A stretch of DNA of 64,000 nt, from positions 27,899,315-27,963,314 of the forward strand of contig OX463845.1 in the NCBI GenBank assembly GCA_949825065.1, in the 5' to 3' direction. Below, one piece after another: positions 24,210 through 36,011 of this stretch. Positions within the stretch are counted from its first letter, which is position 1. Every line of letters begins with the position of its first letter. Below the pieces are notes generated by a model. It did no database searches. It saw only the letters and a list, made by a program, of their open reading frames with translations, and was not told the origin of the DNA. This stretch comes from Odontocerum albicorne (taxonomy: Eukaryota > Arthropoda > Insecta > Trichoptera > Odontoceridae). Position numbers and translations under genes: made by a program.

Positions 24210-26064
24210 TGGAGGTGAAGCTGGAGTTGAAGAGTCGCACACGCCTATGGAAAGAGCCGCGGTTTGCTGACGCCTGGTGTACTCCAACGATTACCCCTAT
24301 ATATCTATTTTATTATGTGGCTAGTTTTATGTAGTTGACAGCGTGAGTAATTTAAACATAATGAATTTTAGGAATAAAAGGTAACTAAGCTATTTATTGG
24401 TTTAACTGATTGTTTTTGTTGTGAAAAAAGGAATGAATCAATGTGACGATTACATTTGATTTTCACTTCAAATTTGTCCATATGTGGATCTAAAAGTACA
24501 TTAAAAAGCACACAAAAGCAAATAGTTTTCAAGTGATAACAGACGATACCTGTAGCGACTTACGACGGGGTCTGTTCCGCCACCTCAGTTCGATCCATGG
24601 TTCGTTCCATTGACCTAGGTTCGATCCATGGCAGATTTTCCTCCAGTATGGTTGTGTTCTTGGGCATAATATAACATCTGAATTTATGTTCGTAAGTTAT
24701 TTATCGTGAATTCTTATAGATAGATCTACTAAGGATTACAAAAATATCGTTATATAAATCTGTTTAACAAAGGTGGCAGCAGATTAAGACGTTATGGAAC
24801 TTTGATTTTCTTACTATCAAGACTTTGGGTTTGATTTGTTAACAAATCTCTTTTGGCTGAAGTCCAACAGCTTGCAAAAAGTAAACCAATATACGCACTT
24901 TACGACCTCTGTAGCGTAGTTGGTTAAAACCGCTTGATTCCAGCAGGGGATTTCGGATTCCATTCCTATTGGTGTAAAAAAAGAAAAAAGAAGTACTAGT
25001 CTTGTAAAATAGTTCATCTGGTAACAATACAGTAGACTCTTGGATATTATGCTACTGTTGGACTGCGGATTAATAGAGGCAGTAAAAAATTCCGATTTTT
25101 TATAACACTAATTCAATCCATCTTGCGGTAGATATGTATTCTAGGACTTGGAAGGTTAAAAGGGCATTAAAACAATATAATAATAATTCTTGTTGCTTAG
25201 AGGAACAAAACATTTTTTATTTTGTTAAATGATTTAAAAAATCGATTTTTTTTACTGCCCCGGTTATTCCGTAACCCGGTTAATATGGACCCGAATTATT
25301 GAGAGTCAATCAAGCTAGACTTGTGAAAGTGTTGTTATCTCTTCTATTGCTAACACGTGCGATTACGACAGTTTTTCCAACCCAAATGCTCGATTAATGG
25401 GAATAAAATCAATATTGTCAATGGGACCAAGGACAATACACGTTATTCAATGTCCGAATTATAAATTCTGATGTGTTCAGGGATTACCATAAAAATACAT
25501 TAAAACTACTTATGACACTCGATCATGAAGGATTGCCAATTTTCTTTATATTTGATAATAACAAAAAAATATTTAATAAATTAAAGCCATATTGTGGTAG
25601 AAAGGTATTCTAAGGATTGAAGGGTAAAAATAGGGAATTAAAATTTAAAAAAATTTATTGCTAAGAGCAAAAATGATTACTTTTTTCTGGTATATTTGGT
25701 CTTCAAAGTTGAATTTGTAATAAGTCAATACTGTGAAGCGTTTATTATGGAAATGATAAACATTGATTTAATCCATATCTAGATTACATTAGATAAACCC
25801 TTGAATCGTTTAAAAATGCAAAGCGTAAGAGATTTCTCTCAAAAATACAACAAGAGAGTCAAGAAAAATAAACAACAAAGCCTTTTTGGCTTTTGGATAT
25901 TTTTGGGGCGTAATCAATAGAGATAAGGGAGCGGGAACAAGGGCAGATCACTAATTAATGCAACATCTTAGCTTCCGATCCTAAAAATAATACTGATTTT
26001 GTGATTTTGCTCTTGAATTTAATAAACAATTTGTAATAAAGAAGGCAACTGTATTGTTTTTATT
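24210..26064. other. Intergenic DNA with a SINE-like fragment
   Basis: No gene recognised. CTAGGTTCGATCCATGG-like sequence occurs twice at 24585-24632 and resembles a duplicated polymerase III B box. A SINE head lies at 24900-24985. Confidence 0.4.
24900..24985 (+). mobile_element. tRNA-derived SINE, head fragment
   Basis: CGACCTCTGTAGCGTAGTTG and a GGATTTCGGATTCCATTCC B-box-like segment match the tRNA-related head of the SINE copies at 41025, 53407 and 57410. The body and tail are absent. Confidence 0.5.
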
Positions 26065-26565
26065 CGTTAACTCATAGGTTCTCAACGTGGGCGATAACGC
26101 CCCCTTTTGGGCGTTTGAGACTTACAGGGGGCAGTAGAAGACCCAGAGAAAATTAAGGGGCGTTGAGATGGCACGCAGGAAAGTGGGCAGATTAAAAAAA
26201 TAGTAGTCTAAAAAAGACAAAAAAAAAGCACGCCAATCACGTACTAACTAAAATAAACTTTAATATTAGTTAATTTTTGTTATTGTATGTATTTTAATAA
26301 TATTTCAGTAGTTCGGGAAGTGGATCAAAATTGAACTTAAGATTCCATTACATTCAGATCTACATTAAATTGGATGATATAAAAAAATTTAATTTTAGAT
26401 TAGAATTAAAATTTTTCAAATCTTCCAATTTCACGTGAAATATCTCATATATAAATACAGGTAAAGTTAACAAAAGTCTGTTAATAAAAAATAGCAAAAA
26501 ACATGCTTGTAGCAATTCAGTTATAACAAGTTTTTGTTATATAACGTGATTTTTGTTAATTATCT

Positions 26566-27128
26566 GTGCTTGTTCTAATTTGCACTCTGCTCCTAGGAAA
26601 CAAAGACACGGAATTGCGCGACAACCTCATCTCATCAAATAACGATATTGCGTACTTGACATACCTGTATAAATTGTTTAATGATGTCAATCTACAGCTT
26701 CAAGGCGACGACTTAAACTTGATTGACACAAAAAATAGCGTTGCTGCTTTCGTGTCCAAACTGCTATTATCAAAAGAAATATCGGCAGACGCGAATTCAA
26801 TAACTTCCCAAATTTATCAGCAGTATCATTCAAGCACGACGACTTGCTTGTTTACTGTCAACACTTGGAAAACCTCCACAGTGATTTCAAGGAACGATTC
26901 CAGGACATTTTAAACATGGACATACTAGACTGGGTTTTGGATCCTTTTTCAAATGTCAACACAACAGGATCATCCCAGTTAGAAGAAGAACTAATAGATC
27001 TGACGAAAAATGAGGAATTAAAAATTAAATTCAAGAATGGCTACCAAGAATTTTGGCTGCAGAAGCCAATTTTGCAACTGCACCCAGGATTATGGCCGAT
27101 TGTCCAACGAATTCGGACAGCATTCCCA
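26566..27128 (+). pseudogene. hAT (ZBED5/SCAND3-like) transposase, first copy, deleted
   Basis: Compared with the copy at 33609-35377, this copy lacks about 1.3 kb: non-coding sequence up to CACTCTGCTCCT joins directly to AGGAAACAAAGACACGG. The remaining plus-strand frames encode GNKDTELRDNLISSNND, then LYKLFNDVNLQLQGDDLNLI, then (shifted) HLENLHSDFKERFQDILNMD and TKNEELKIKFKNGYQEFW. These match the middle to C-terminal region of ZBED5/SCAND3-type proteins derived from hAT transposases. A frameshift separates the two parts. The reading is cut at 27128 by a LINE; the C-terminal end resumes at 30412. LYKLFND lacks the two residues that the octamer insertion adds in the other copy. Confidence 0.75.
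27116..27128 (+). repeat. 13-bp target-site duplication, left copy
   Basis: GACAGCATTCCCA here is repeated at 30412-30424, bracketing the Jockey-like LINE. The uninterrupted relative at about 35190-35210 reads GATAGCATTCCCATCTTCC and marks the empty site. Confidence 0.9.
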
Positions 27129-27567
27129 AACAAGTGATGGATAGCTTGTTCGGAGTTTCGGTCCGATGGTAGGACACCTTACTCCTTCATCGGATAAGTT
27201 CTGACTGTTAAGATATTTATTGGAAATTTTTGGATCTTTTTGGGAATCGGGAAAGGATAGGTTTGTGGTAATTGTTTTGATTTTATGAATGATTATGAGA
27301 AATTATAAACGATTAAATACATATATAAATATGATGATATATACATAATATTAAATACAAATATACATAAATTTGTGTCGTCACACACTGTTTTATATTG
27401 AATGGGTGAAAAAAAAAAAAAAAAAAAAATGAAAAAATGAATTGTGAATAAATTATAAGAATGAATATAGTATATGTTGATAAGTAAATGAGTGGGGAAA
27501 TGTGTGTGACTTTTATAAATATATTAAGGTGTAGAAAATGTTTATTGAAGGTGAGAAATGCGGTTGC

Positions 27568-29308
27568 CTATGGGGGTAAACTGTCTGCCGGAGGAATTTT
27601 CGATGATGGGGTGTTCAGAGTGATAATCGGGGGGTCATTTGGGGGGATGATTAGAGTTAAAGAGGGGGGGGGGGTCGGGGGGATGTTTCGCAATATTGAT
27701 TTCGGACGAGTGTGTCTGTAACTGGTGTTCGCGTTGTAGTTATCTAAGGCTTTTATGACTGGGTTGGGATGACGGGATATAGAGCTGTAGAACCTTTCGG
27801 CCAGAGCGCGCATATGTTCGGGGATAGTATGTAGTTTGGTATCTGCGTGGAGTCTTGAATTACGGACGATATAGGGTGCTTTTAAAATTATGCGGAGGGC
27901 TTTGTTTTGAATGATCTGAATGTGATGTAGCGTTGTTTTCTTCGCGTGGGCCCAGACCGGAAGGGCGTATGTCAGTTGCGGTCTGACGATCGCTTTATAT
28001 AGGTGGAGTTTAGTGCGCGTGCTAAGTTTGCTGTATTTACTGATCAAGGGAAATAATGATTTGAGTGTTCCGTGAGCTTTTGATTTGATATTGAGGGCGT
28101 GTTTATGCCACGAGAGTCTATTGTCTAATGTGAGGCCTAGGTATTTTACGTGTTTTGACCATGGGACGCTCTGGCCGAAGAGTTTAAGAGTTCTGATGGG
28201 TTTGATGTATCTGCGTGAGAAGCGGACTGCTGTGCTTTTGGTGGGATTTATTTTGATCTTCCATTTGGTGCACCAGTTCTCCAGAATGGGAATGAAGTCT
28301 TGCAGTCTGTTGTGGGATACGGACTCATATTTCGATGAAGAGAGAAAGGCTGTGTCGTCAGCGTATTGCGCGGTGATACAATGTGTACGTGAAAATTGGG
28401 GCATATCGCTCGTGTATATGTTATACAGGATAGGGGACAAAAGTGCACCTTGGGACACACCTGCCAGAATGGGGCGAGGGGATGAGTTTATACCGTCTAT
28501 TTTGACGGAATAGGAGCGATTTTCAAGGAATGATGCGATGATTTGCACTAGTCTGAGGGGAATACCTGACTTGTGCAGTTTGAATATGAGTCCGTTGAGC
28601 CAGACTGTGTCGAAGGCTTTCGCCACGTCTAGTGAAAGGAGGGTCGTGAGGCCTTTGGAGCTGAAGTATTTGATGATGTGTTCTACAACGCGAAGAAGCT
28701 GATGGTTGGTAGAGTGTAATGGCCTAAATCCGTGTTGCGAATCTGGGATGATGTTACGTGAGTAAGTTTCTAACGAGAGACGTTCTAGGATTAATTTTTC
28801 GAGCACTTTACCTAGAGTCGGGAGCAGACTGATCGGTCTGTAATTTTCAGGGATAACGTGGCTTTTACCCGGTTTAGGGAACATGATGACGTCGGCGTTT
28901 TTGAATGGGGTTGGAAAGAATTTATGTCGAAGGCAGGCATTGTAAATGGCGGTAAGGGCGTAAATGGCTTTTTTCGGAAGTTTTTTCAAGGTGAGATTAT
29001 TGATTTGATCGGGGCCGGGGGCTTTTTTGTTGATGAGATTTTTTATGATAGATTGAATTTCTAACGGTGAGAAGAAGTCTGTGGTGGGGGGGGTTTGCTC
29101 ATTTAATATGTCGGCAACTGCGTTGTCGACCATTATTGAGTGAGAGGGGTTAGAGAGGTCTGCATTTGGCGAGAAGATATTAGCTAGAGAGTCAGCAAAG
29201 GTCTCTGCGCGGTCGCGAGCAGAGAAAACGGGGCCATTTGGTCCTTGAAGAGAGCTGGGTCGGGAGGGCGTATTTCTAAGGCTACGCGTTAGTTTCCATT
29301 TGAGTCCA
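27568..29308 (-). pseudogene. Jockey-like LINE ORF2, reverse transcriptase part
   Basis: From about 29308 the frame reads WKLTRSLRNTPSRPSSL and continues through an internal Met at 29133 to a stop at 27568. Visible motifs are KAPGPDQINN, PENYRPISLLPTLGKVLE, QHGFRPLHST, LSLDVAKAFDTVW (first catalytic Asp), GVSQGALLSPILYNIYT, AQYADDTA (the catalytic Asp pair), and KYLGLTLDNRLSWHKH after the palm. The C-terminal end is proline-rich and G-rich on the opposite strand. All catalytic aspartates are intact. It is joined to the endonuclease part (29309-30364) by a single frameshift, so it is a broken rather than a separate gene. In an intact element the product copies the element RNA by target-primed reverse transcription. 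Confidence 0.88.
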
Positions 29309-30364
29309 TCATTGTATTCGAGAGACTCGACGAAGTCTGACCATTTGTTGTAGGAGGTGTTTGATTTTTTTGACTAATCTGTTGTAGTCGGTTTTGTAAG
29401 AGGGGACAGCTGTGTTTTGCCACAACTTTCTGGTTTTGTTTTTTTCCATAATCAGTATTTTGATATGTGGAGGAAGGGGAAGTTCGGGTTTATCGGCTGG
29501 TCTCTCTTTTGAAGAGGATGTGAGAGCGGATTTGATGGTGGTTGTGAAGTCATTTATAGCGGCGTCTATGGAGTTCGTGTCGGGGAAGGTTGTCGGTATT
29601 TTGATGCTGCTGTCGACGTTAATAGCGAAATCGCTCCACGAGGTGGTGTGTCGCGGAGGGGCTGAGGGCGAGAAGGGTGGTAAGCCATCCGTCAATTGAA
29701 GTAATACCGGGTAGTGATCGGATTGAAGCTGGTGAACAGTCGTGAGATCTGTTTGATAGAGAATGTCGTTATGGACAATGATGTCGATGACATCAGGGCG
29801 ATGATTGTCTATTAGTGGATAGAGGGTGGGAGACGTGGGTCCTTCCACGAAGTATCTTTTCCGGGAGGAAATTTCGTCAAGTTTATTACCGTGAGTGTTG
29901 GAAGTGCGGCTGTGCCAGAAGGGGTGTTTAGCATTTAGATCTCCCGCCATGATGGTGGGGATATTATCTGCGAGGAATGAGTCCAATTCAGACTCGATAA
30001 GTGGGGAGGTAGGTGGAAGATAAGTCGCGCAAAGTTTAAGAGGGCCGTGATTGGCGGTGTTCACCACTACGCATGTGGATTCTATGTTGACGGTGGAAGG
30101 GGAGGGGATGTGGCAGTGGTCTATTGTGCTTTTGATGAGAGTTGCGGTGCCGCCTTTTCTGCCGATGAGGCGGTCGTCTCTGTAGCAGTAGTAGTTACGG
30201 ATGCTGTAACGGTAGCTCGGTTTGAGATGCGTTTCCGTTATCAGCAACACGTCCAGGTTGTGCTCGAGAAGGAAATCCTCGACCTCTTGTTTATGTGTTC
30301 TGAGGGAACCGTTTGCATTCCAGAACGCGGCGGATATATGGGATGGTTTATAGGTGCGAGCCAT
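29309..30364 (-). pseudogene. Jockey-like LINE ORF2, apurinic-like endonuclease part
   Basis: The frame opens with MARTYKPSHISAAFWNANGS (WNANG motif), followed by LDVLLITETHLK (ET..H motif), IPTIMAGDLNAKHPFWHS (GDLNAKH motif), RPDVIDIIVHND and LQSDHYPVLL (SDHYPV). These are the signature motifs, in order, of the APE-type endonuclease of Jockey-group LINEs. The frame is lost near 29345 within ...VKKIKHLLQQ, after which the true continuation is in another frame (SDFVESLEYNDGLKWKL). The start overlaps the end of ORF1. The endonuclease looks otherwise intact. Confidence 0.88.
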
Positions 30365-30411
30365 GTTTTTGGATGTAGTTGAGGAGGTTCATGGCTTCGG
30401 TGATGGCTGAT

Positions 30412-30592
30412 GACAGCATTCCCATCTTCCTATTTAGCTGAACGTGGATTTAGTGCTGTAGCAACATTGGTAACTAAAAAGAGAAATCGGCTCCATGTTA
30501 CTGAACGCGGTGACTTACGGTTGTTTTTAAGTAAAATCGAGCCTGATTTTAACAAACTCCATAAAATGGATCAAATTCAACCTTCTCATTAG
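30412..30592 (+). pseudogene. C-terminal end of the first hAT transposase copy
   Basis: After the right LINE duplication the plus strand reads AFPSSYLAERGFSAVATLVT, then KKRNRLHVTERGDLRLFLS, and ends with KMDQIQPSH. SSYLAERGFSA..L..K.RNRL is the conserved hAT dimerisation-domain motif. It is collinear with 35205-35377 in the second copy. Confidence 0.85.
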
Positions 30593-30879
30593 ATAAGTTA
30601 TACATTCAATGTCTTTAGAATGTTAATAAAAATACTTTTCAATATAATTATTAAGTATGCGTTTTAATTGTTCTCATTGAAACAGTCTTATTTAAACTTA
30701 CAAATAGGATAGGGTCATATCCTATCTTACGACTATAGTATATAATATTACACGTTTAAATATAATCGTGGCAATAGCTGTTTCAGATTCGCAAGTAAAA
30801 AAATTGGGGGGCTTTAGAAAAAAAAAATATTCTCAAAGTGGGCGGTGGGCAAAATAAGACTGAGAACCTATTTTCCAAT

Positions 30880-33232
30880 TTTGCCAAATATCAACATTTT
30901 GTGACAATATTTCCACTTTGCCAAATATAGATATAACTCCAATTTTGCCAAATTTCAATACTTTGCGTCAATATTTCCAAGTAAAAAATCAATTTTATTA
31001 CTTTTGACTTACAAAATACGTATTTTTCGTACACAATTGCTTGAATTATAACGAATCAAGACAAAAGCGTAGTAGAAACGCATCGAAGTTGATTTAGGAC
31101 ATGAAACGTTTAAACCTCATACATTTGTTAGTAATATATGGAAATTTCACACCTTTTACTCAAAAAACTGCCATTCACGACCAAGGTTACGAATATATGT
31201 ACAAAATCACCACAGATATATTGTTTGTTCTACGTGTTTTCATGTTTTTAGTTCTTAACCTCCAATTTTGCCAAATATCAATATTTTTCATCAATATTTC
31301 CAAGTAAAAAATCAATTTATTTACTTTTCACTTACAAAATACCAAGTTTTCGTACAAACGTTCTTGAATTATTATGAATCAAGACAAAAGTGTAGTAGAA
31401 ACGCATTGACGCTGATTTAGGACATACAACGTTAAAACCTCATACATTTGTTAGTAATATATGGAAATTTCACACTTTTTACTCAAAAAACTGCCACTGA
31501 CGACCAAGGTTACGAATATACGAGTATGTACAAAATCACCACAGAATTGTTGTTTGTTCCACGTGTTTTCATGTTTTTTGTCCCAAACGTTCAATTTTGC
31601 CAAATATAGTATTTTTCATCACTACTTCCAAGTAAGAAATCTATTTTATTACTTTTGACTTACGAAATACCAATTTTTAGTACAAACATGCTTAAATTAT
31701 TATGAATCAAGACAAAAGTTTAGTAGAAACACATTGACGATGATTTAGGACATAAAACGTTTAAACCTTATACATTTGTTAGTAATATATGGAAATTTCA
31801 CACTTTTTACTCAAAAAACTGCCACTGACGACCAAGGTTACGAATATACGAGTATGTACAAAATCACCACAGAATTGTTGTTTGTTCCACGTGTTTTCAT
31901 GTTTTTAGTCCCGAACGTCCAATTGTACCAAATTTCAATATTTTGCGTCAATATTTCCAAGTAAAAAATCAATTTTATAACTTTTGATTTACAAAATACC
32001 AATTGTTCGTACATAAATGCTAGAATTGTAATGAATCAAGACAAAAGTGTAGTAGAAACGCCTTCACTTCAATTGTGATATAAAACTTCTAAACCACCTT
32101 AATACGTATGCCCATTTGTTAGTAATATACGGAAATTTTACACTTTTCACTCAAAAAACTGCCATTGACGACCAAGTTTACCAATACATGCACAAAATCA
32201 TCACATAATTATTGTTTGTTCCACGTGTTTTCACGTTCTTGGTGCCAAACGTCCAATTTTGCCAAATATCAATATTTTTCATCAATATTTCTAAGTAAAA
32301 AATCAATTTTATTACTTTTGACTTACAAAATACCAATTTTTCGTACAAACATGCTTGAATTATTATGAATCAAAACAAAAGTGTAGAAGAAACGCATTGA
32401 CGTTGATTTAGGACATAAAACGTTTAAACCTCATACATTTGTTGGTAATATATGGAAATTTCACACTTTTAACTCAAACAACTGCCATTGACGACCAAAG
32501 TTACGAATCTAGGTACAAAATCATCACATAATTATTATTTGTTTCACGTGTTTTCATGTTTTTAGTCCCGAACGTCCAATTGTACCAAATTTCAATATTT
32601 TGCGTCAATATTTCCAAGTAAAAAATCAATTTTATAACTTTTGATTTACAAAATACCAATTTTTCGTACAAACATGCTTGAATTATAATGAATCAAGACA
32701 AAAGTGTAATAGAAACGCATTGACGTTGATTTAGGACATAAAACGTTTAAACCTCATTTGTTAGTAATATTATACATGGAAATTTCACACTTTTTACTCA
32801 AAAAACAGCCATTGACGACCAAGGTTACGAATATATGTACAAAATCATCACAGAATTATGGTTTGTTCCACGTGTTTTCACGTTTTTTGTCCCAAACGTC
32901 CAATTTTGCCAAATATCAATATTTTTCATCAATATTTCCCAAGTAAGAAATCAATTTTATTACTTTTGACTTACAAAATACCAATTTTTCGTACAAACAT
33001 GCTTGAATTATAATGAATCAAGACAAAAGTGTAATAGAAACGCATTGACGTTGATTTAGGACATAAAACGTTTAAACCTCATTTGTTAGTATTATATGGA
33101 AATTTCACACTTTTTACTCAAAAAACAGCCATTGACGTCCAACGTTACTGAATATATGTACAAAATAATCACATAATTATTGTTTGTTCCACGTGTTTTC
33201 ATGTTTTTAGCCTTAAACGTCCAATTTTGCCA
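30880..33232 (+). repeat. Satellite of about 325 bp, seven units, inside the composite hAT
   Basis: Seven imperfect head-to-tail units follow an irregular start at 30872. The segment around GGTTACGAATAT recurs near 31183, 31508, 31835, 32172, 32498, 32818 and 33140. Each unit contains CCAATTTTGCCAAATATCAA, ATGAATCAAGACAAAAGTG, GATTTAGGACATAAAACGTT and TGTTCCACGTGTTTTCATG. Two subtypes occur; units from about 31920 and 32575 share CCAATTGTACCAAATTTCAA and TTGCGTCAATATTT. Units two and three carry a 6-bp gain making TACGAGTA (31519 and 31847). Short open frames repeat because units repeat; they are not genes. Confidence 0.9.
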
Positions 33233-33608
33233 GGTATATTTAACAAAAGCATGTTAATAAAAAATAGCAAAAAACATGCTTGTAGCAATTCAGTTATAAC
33301 AAGTGTTTGTTAAATAACGTGATTTTTGCAATCCTGCAAGAATTGACAATATTATCTGGGCTTGTTCTTACCCGCACTCTGCTCCCGCATCACCCTTGCC
33401 TCCACGCTGTACTTCCGCGCCGGGTGTTATAAACGAGTCACTGCATGTTTATCTTATTCCAATCAATGCATGTTATATGTCTTCAACCTATATAAAGGCA
33501 GTGATTGTTCATTTTATTTTCATTAGCATTATCGCGCGCAATTGATGACAGGGTTTTAAAAGTTGATCTTTTCACTACTACTACTCACGTATCTGTTAAG
33601 TAAAAACC

Positions 33609-35377
33609 ATGTCCGAAGTAAAAAATAAGAGACGGCAGTGTAGTGTGAATTATATTAAATACGGATTTATCGAAAATCCATCATCGCCAATGTGCCTTAT
33701 TTGTCAAAAAACATTTTCAAATGAAGCGATGAAGCCTTCTAGGCTTCAAGATTATTTTAATAAAATACACCCGGGTAAGAAAGACAAAGATGTGACCTAT
33801 TTTCAAGACATGAAAAAGAAGTACGAAATTCAGCCAACTATATCAAAACTTTTTTCATCAGCTTCTAATCAAGACGATGGCGGACTTCGAGCTTCGCACA
33901 ATATCTCATTGTTGATTGCTAAAACAGGCAAACCACATACTATTGGGGAAGATTTAATTTTTTTACCAGCAGTAAAATAAGTAATAACCACTGTGCTCCA
34001 TAAACCAGCTGCAAATATTATCCGAAAAATTCCTTTTGAGCAATAGTTCTGTGTAAAGACGAATCGATGAGATGGCTGAAAACGTTGAAAAATCATTGTG
34101 CAATCAGCTGCAGACTTGTCAATTTTCAATTCAACTGGGTGAGTCCACTTTACTAACCAATGAAGCATTGTTATTGTCATACGTGAGGTTTATTAAAGAT
34201 GAGAATATATGTCAAGAACTATTGTTTGCTACCAATGTGGAAACAGATACAAAATGAGAAACCATATTTAATGCACTGGAAACGTTTTGTGACGAAAAGG
34301 AAATTTCTTTTAATAATATTATGTCAGTTGCTACGAATGGCGCACCGGCTATGACAGGGCGTCACAAAGGCTTCATAGCGTGCTTAAAAAATAAAGTTCC
34401 TGACGTGCTTGCTGTGCATTGCGTAATTCATCGCCAGCATTTGGTTGCGAAAAACCTGAGTGAACGCTTCCATACATCACTGCAATATGTTATCAGAGCA
34501 GTTAATAAAATCAGAAGTAACTCGTTGAATGACAGATTATTTAGTCAGCTTTGCATTGCCAATGATGAAGATTTCAACCGATTGCTGCTTCACACAGAGG
34601 GGCGCTGGCTGTCAAAAGGTACTTGTTTGACTCGATTTTACAATCTGTTTGGGTCTGTGATAGAGTTCTTAGGAAACAAAGACACGGAATTGCGCGACAA
34701 CCTCATCTCATCAAAGAACGATATTGCGTACTTGACAGACCTGTATACTCGTAAATTGTTTAATGATGTCAATCTCCAACTTCAAGGCGACGACTTAAAC
34801 TTGATTAAGACTAAAAATAGCGTTGCTGCTTTCGTTGTCCAAACTGCTATTATACAAAAGAAATATCGGCAGACGCGAATTCAATAACTTTCCAAATTTA
34901 TCAGCAGTATCATTCAAGCACGACGACTTGCTTGTTTACTGTCAACACTTGGAAAACCTCCACAGTGATTTCAAGGAACGATTCCAGGACATTTTAAACA
35001 TGGACATACCAGACTGGGCTTTGGATCCTTTTTCAAATGTCAACACAGCAGGATCATCCCAGTTAGAAGAACTTATAGAACTGACGACAAATGAGGAATT
35101 AAAAATTAAATTCAAGAATAGCTACCAAGAATTTTAGCTGCAGAAGCCGATTTAGCAACTGTACCCAGGATTATGGTCGATTGTTCAACGATTTCTGATA
35201 GCATTCCCATCTTCCTATTTAGCTGAACGTGGATTTAGTGCTGCAGCAACATTGGTAACTAAAAAGAGAAATCGGCTCCATGTTACTGAACGCGGTGACT
35301 TACGGTTGTTTTTAAGTAAAATCGAGCCTGATATTAACAAACTCCTTAAAATGGATCAAATTCAACCTTCTCATTAG
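33609..35377 (+). pseudogene. hAT (ZBED5/SCAND3-like) transposase, second copy
   Basis: The frame begins MSEVKNKRRQCSVNYIKYGF. A BED-type zinc finger follows, MCLICQKTFSNEAMKPSRL and HFNKIHP-like (here YFNKIHP), with LFSSASNQ after it. After a stop at 33980 further frames give QLQTCQFSIQLGESTLLTNE, MSVATNGAPAMTGRHKGF (first catalytic region), VHCVIHRQHLVAKNLS (the C..H motif), TEGRWLSKGTCLTRFYNL (RW motif) and NKDTELRDNLIS, and finally LAERGFSAAATLVTKKRNRL near 35230. Several stops and frameshifts (near 33980, 34255, 34850 and 35135) disable it. A 6-bp gain at 34746-34753 adds Thr-Arg within LYTRKLFND. In function these proteins cut and paste hAT elements. Confidence 0.85.
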
Positions 35378-35678
35378 ATAAGTTATAAATTCAATGTCTT
35401 TTGAATGTTAATAAAAATACTTTTCAATATAATTACTTAATTAAAACGCATACTTATGCGTTTTAATTGTTCTCATTGAAACAGTCTTCTTTAAACTCAG
35501 AAATATTATAGGGTCATATCCTATCTTACGACTATAGTATATGATATTACACGTTGAAATATAATCGTGGCAATAGCTGTTTCAGATTCGCAAGTAAAAA
35601 AAATTGGGGGGCTTTAGAAAAAAAAAATTCCCAAAGTGGGCGGTGGGCAAAATAAGGTTGAGAACCTATGCATTAACT

Positions 35679-36010
35679 AGATTAAAAGTTTTTTCGTTCA
35701 TTGAATTTAAGAATTAGTCCGATTTTCATTAAAAATTGAGAAATGATAAGATTTTGTTAAAACACCAACGATGTAAAGTTACATTCAACATATGGGAATA
35801 TATTTGAATTCATATGTTAATTACAGTTCCTTCTTTCGCATGTCATCCTTCTATATCCGAATTGGTTATTCAGACGTATTGTATTCGGAGACTAGGAGAC
35901 AATATTGTATTCGTTCCGTTGTACAGGAGCATACATTCATTTTTGTAATTGGTTATCGTCAATTTAAGGTTGTGGAAATAATTCACCCGGCATGTAACGT
36001 GCCAGGTTTA
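35679..36010. other. AT-rich intergenic DNA right of the composite hAT
   Basis: Nothing recognised. The 73-codon frame 35792-36013 has no family features, although IGYSDVLYSE resembles IGYSD-type repeats near 61555. Confidence 0.35.
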
Positions 36011-36011
36011 T

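Larger units (their letters stand above)
27129..30411 (-). mobile_element. 5'-truncated Jockey-like LINE nested in the hAT
   Basis: The element inserted into the hAT transposase coding sequence on the opposite strand, with a 13-bp target duplication. The 3' UTR occupies 27129-27567 and includes a long A-run near 27411. The reverse transcriptase and endonuclease parts follow towards the right. At the 5' edge the minus strand reads SAITEAMNLLNYIQKHGSHL then a stop, which I take to be the last 20 codons of ORF1. The ORF2 ATG (30364) overlaps this ending. The element is thus cut inside ORF1. One frameshift in ORF2 near 29345 is the main lesion, so insertion was relatively recent. Confidence 0.88.
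26065..35678 (+). mobile_element. Composite hAT (ZBED-type) transposon, 9.6 kb, with target-site duplication
   Basis: The outer ends are perfect 14-bp inverted repeats, CATAGGTTCTCAAC at 26073-26086 and GTTGAGAACCTATG at 35657-35670. They are flanked by CGTTAACT (26065-26072) and CATTAACT (35671-35678), an 8-bp duplication with one mismatch, as expected for hAT. Inside, in order, are: the left end and a transposase copy with an internal deletion; a Jockey-like LINE (27129-30411); a first right end stopping at AGAACCTAT (about 30871); a ~2.3-kb satellite; and a second, longer transposase copy (from about 33235) running to the outer right end. The second copy lacks the first 385 bp of the element; the satellite occupies that place. 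The unit is either an element that gained an internal duplication with satellite, or a fusion of two copies. Confidence 0.8.

Noticed and set aside
23919..24287. Open frames of 85-99 codons around the N run
   Set aside because: They consist mostly of unknown bases from the assembly gap.
29412..30382. Plus-strand frames of 95 and 111 codons
   Set aside because: They are antisense shadows of the Jockey-like endonuclease coding sequence.
31101..32946. Repeated 60-68 codon frames with THIS-type similarity to each other
   Set aside because: Their similarity comes from the satellite units; lengths shift with unit indels and no unit frame is consistently open.
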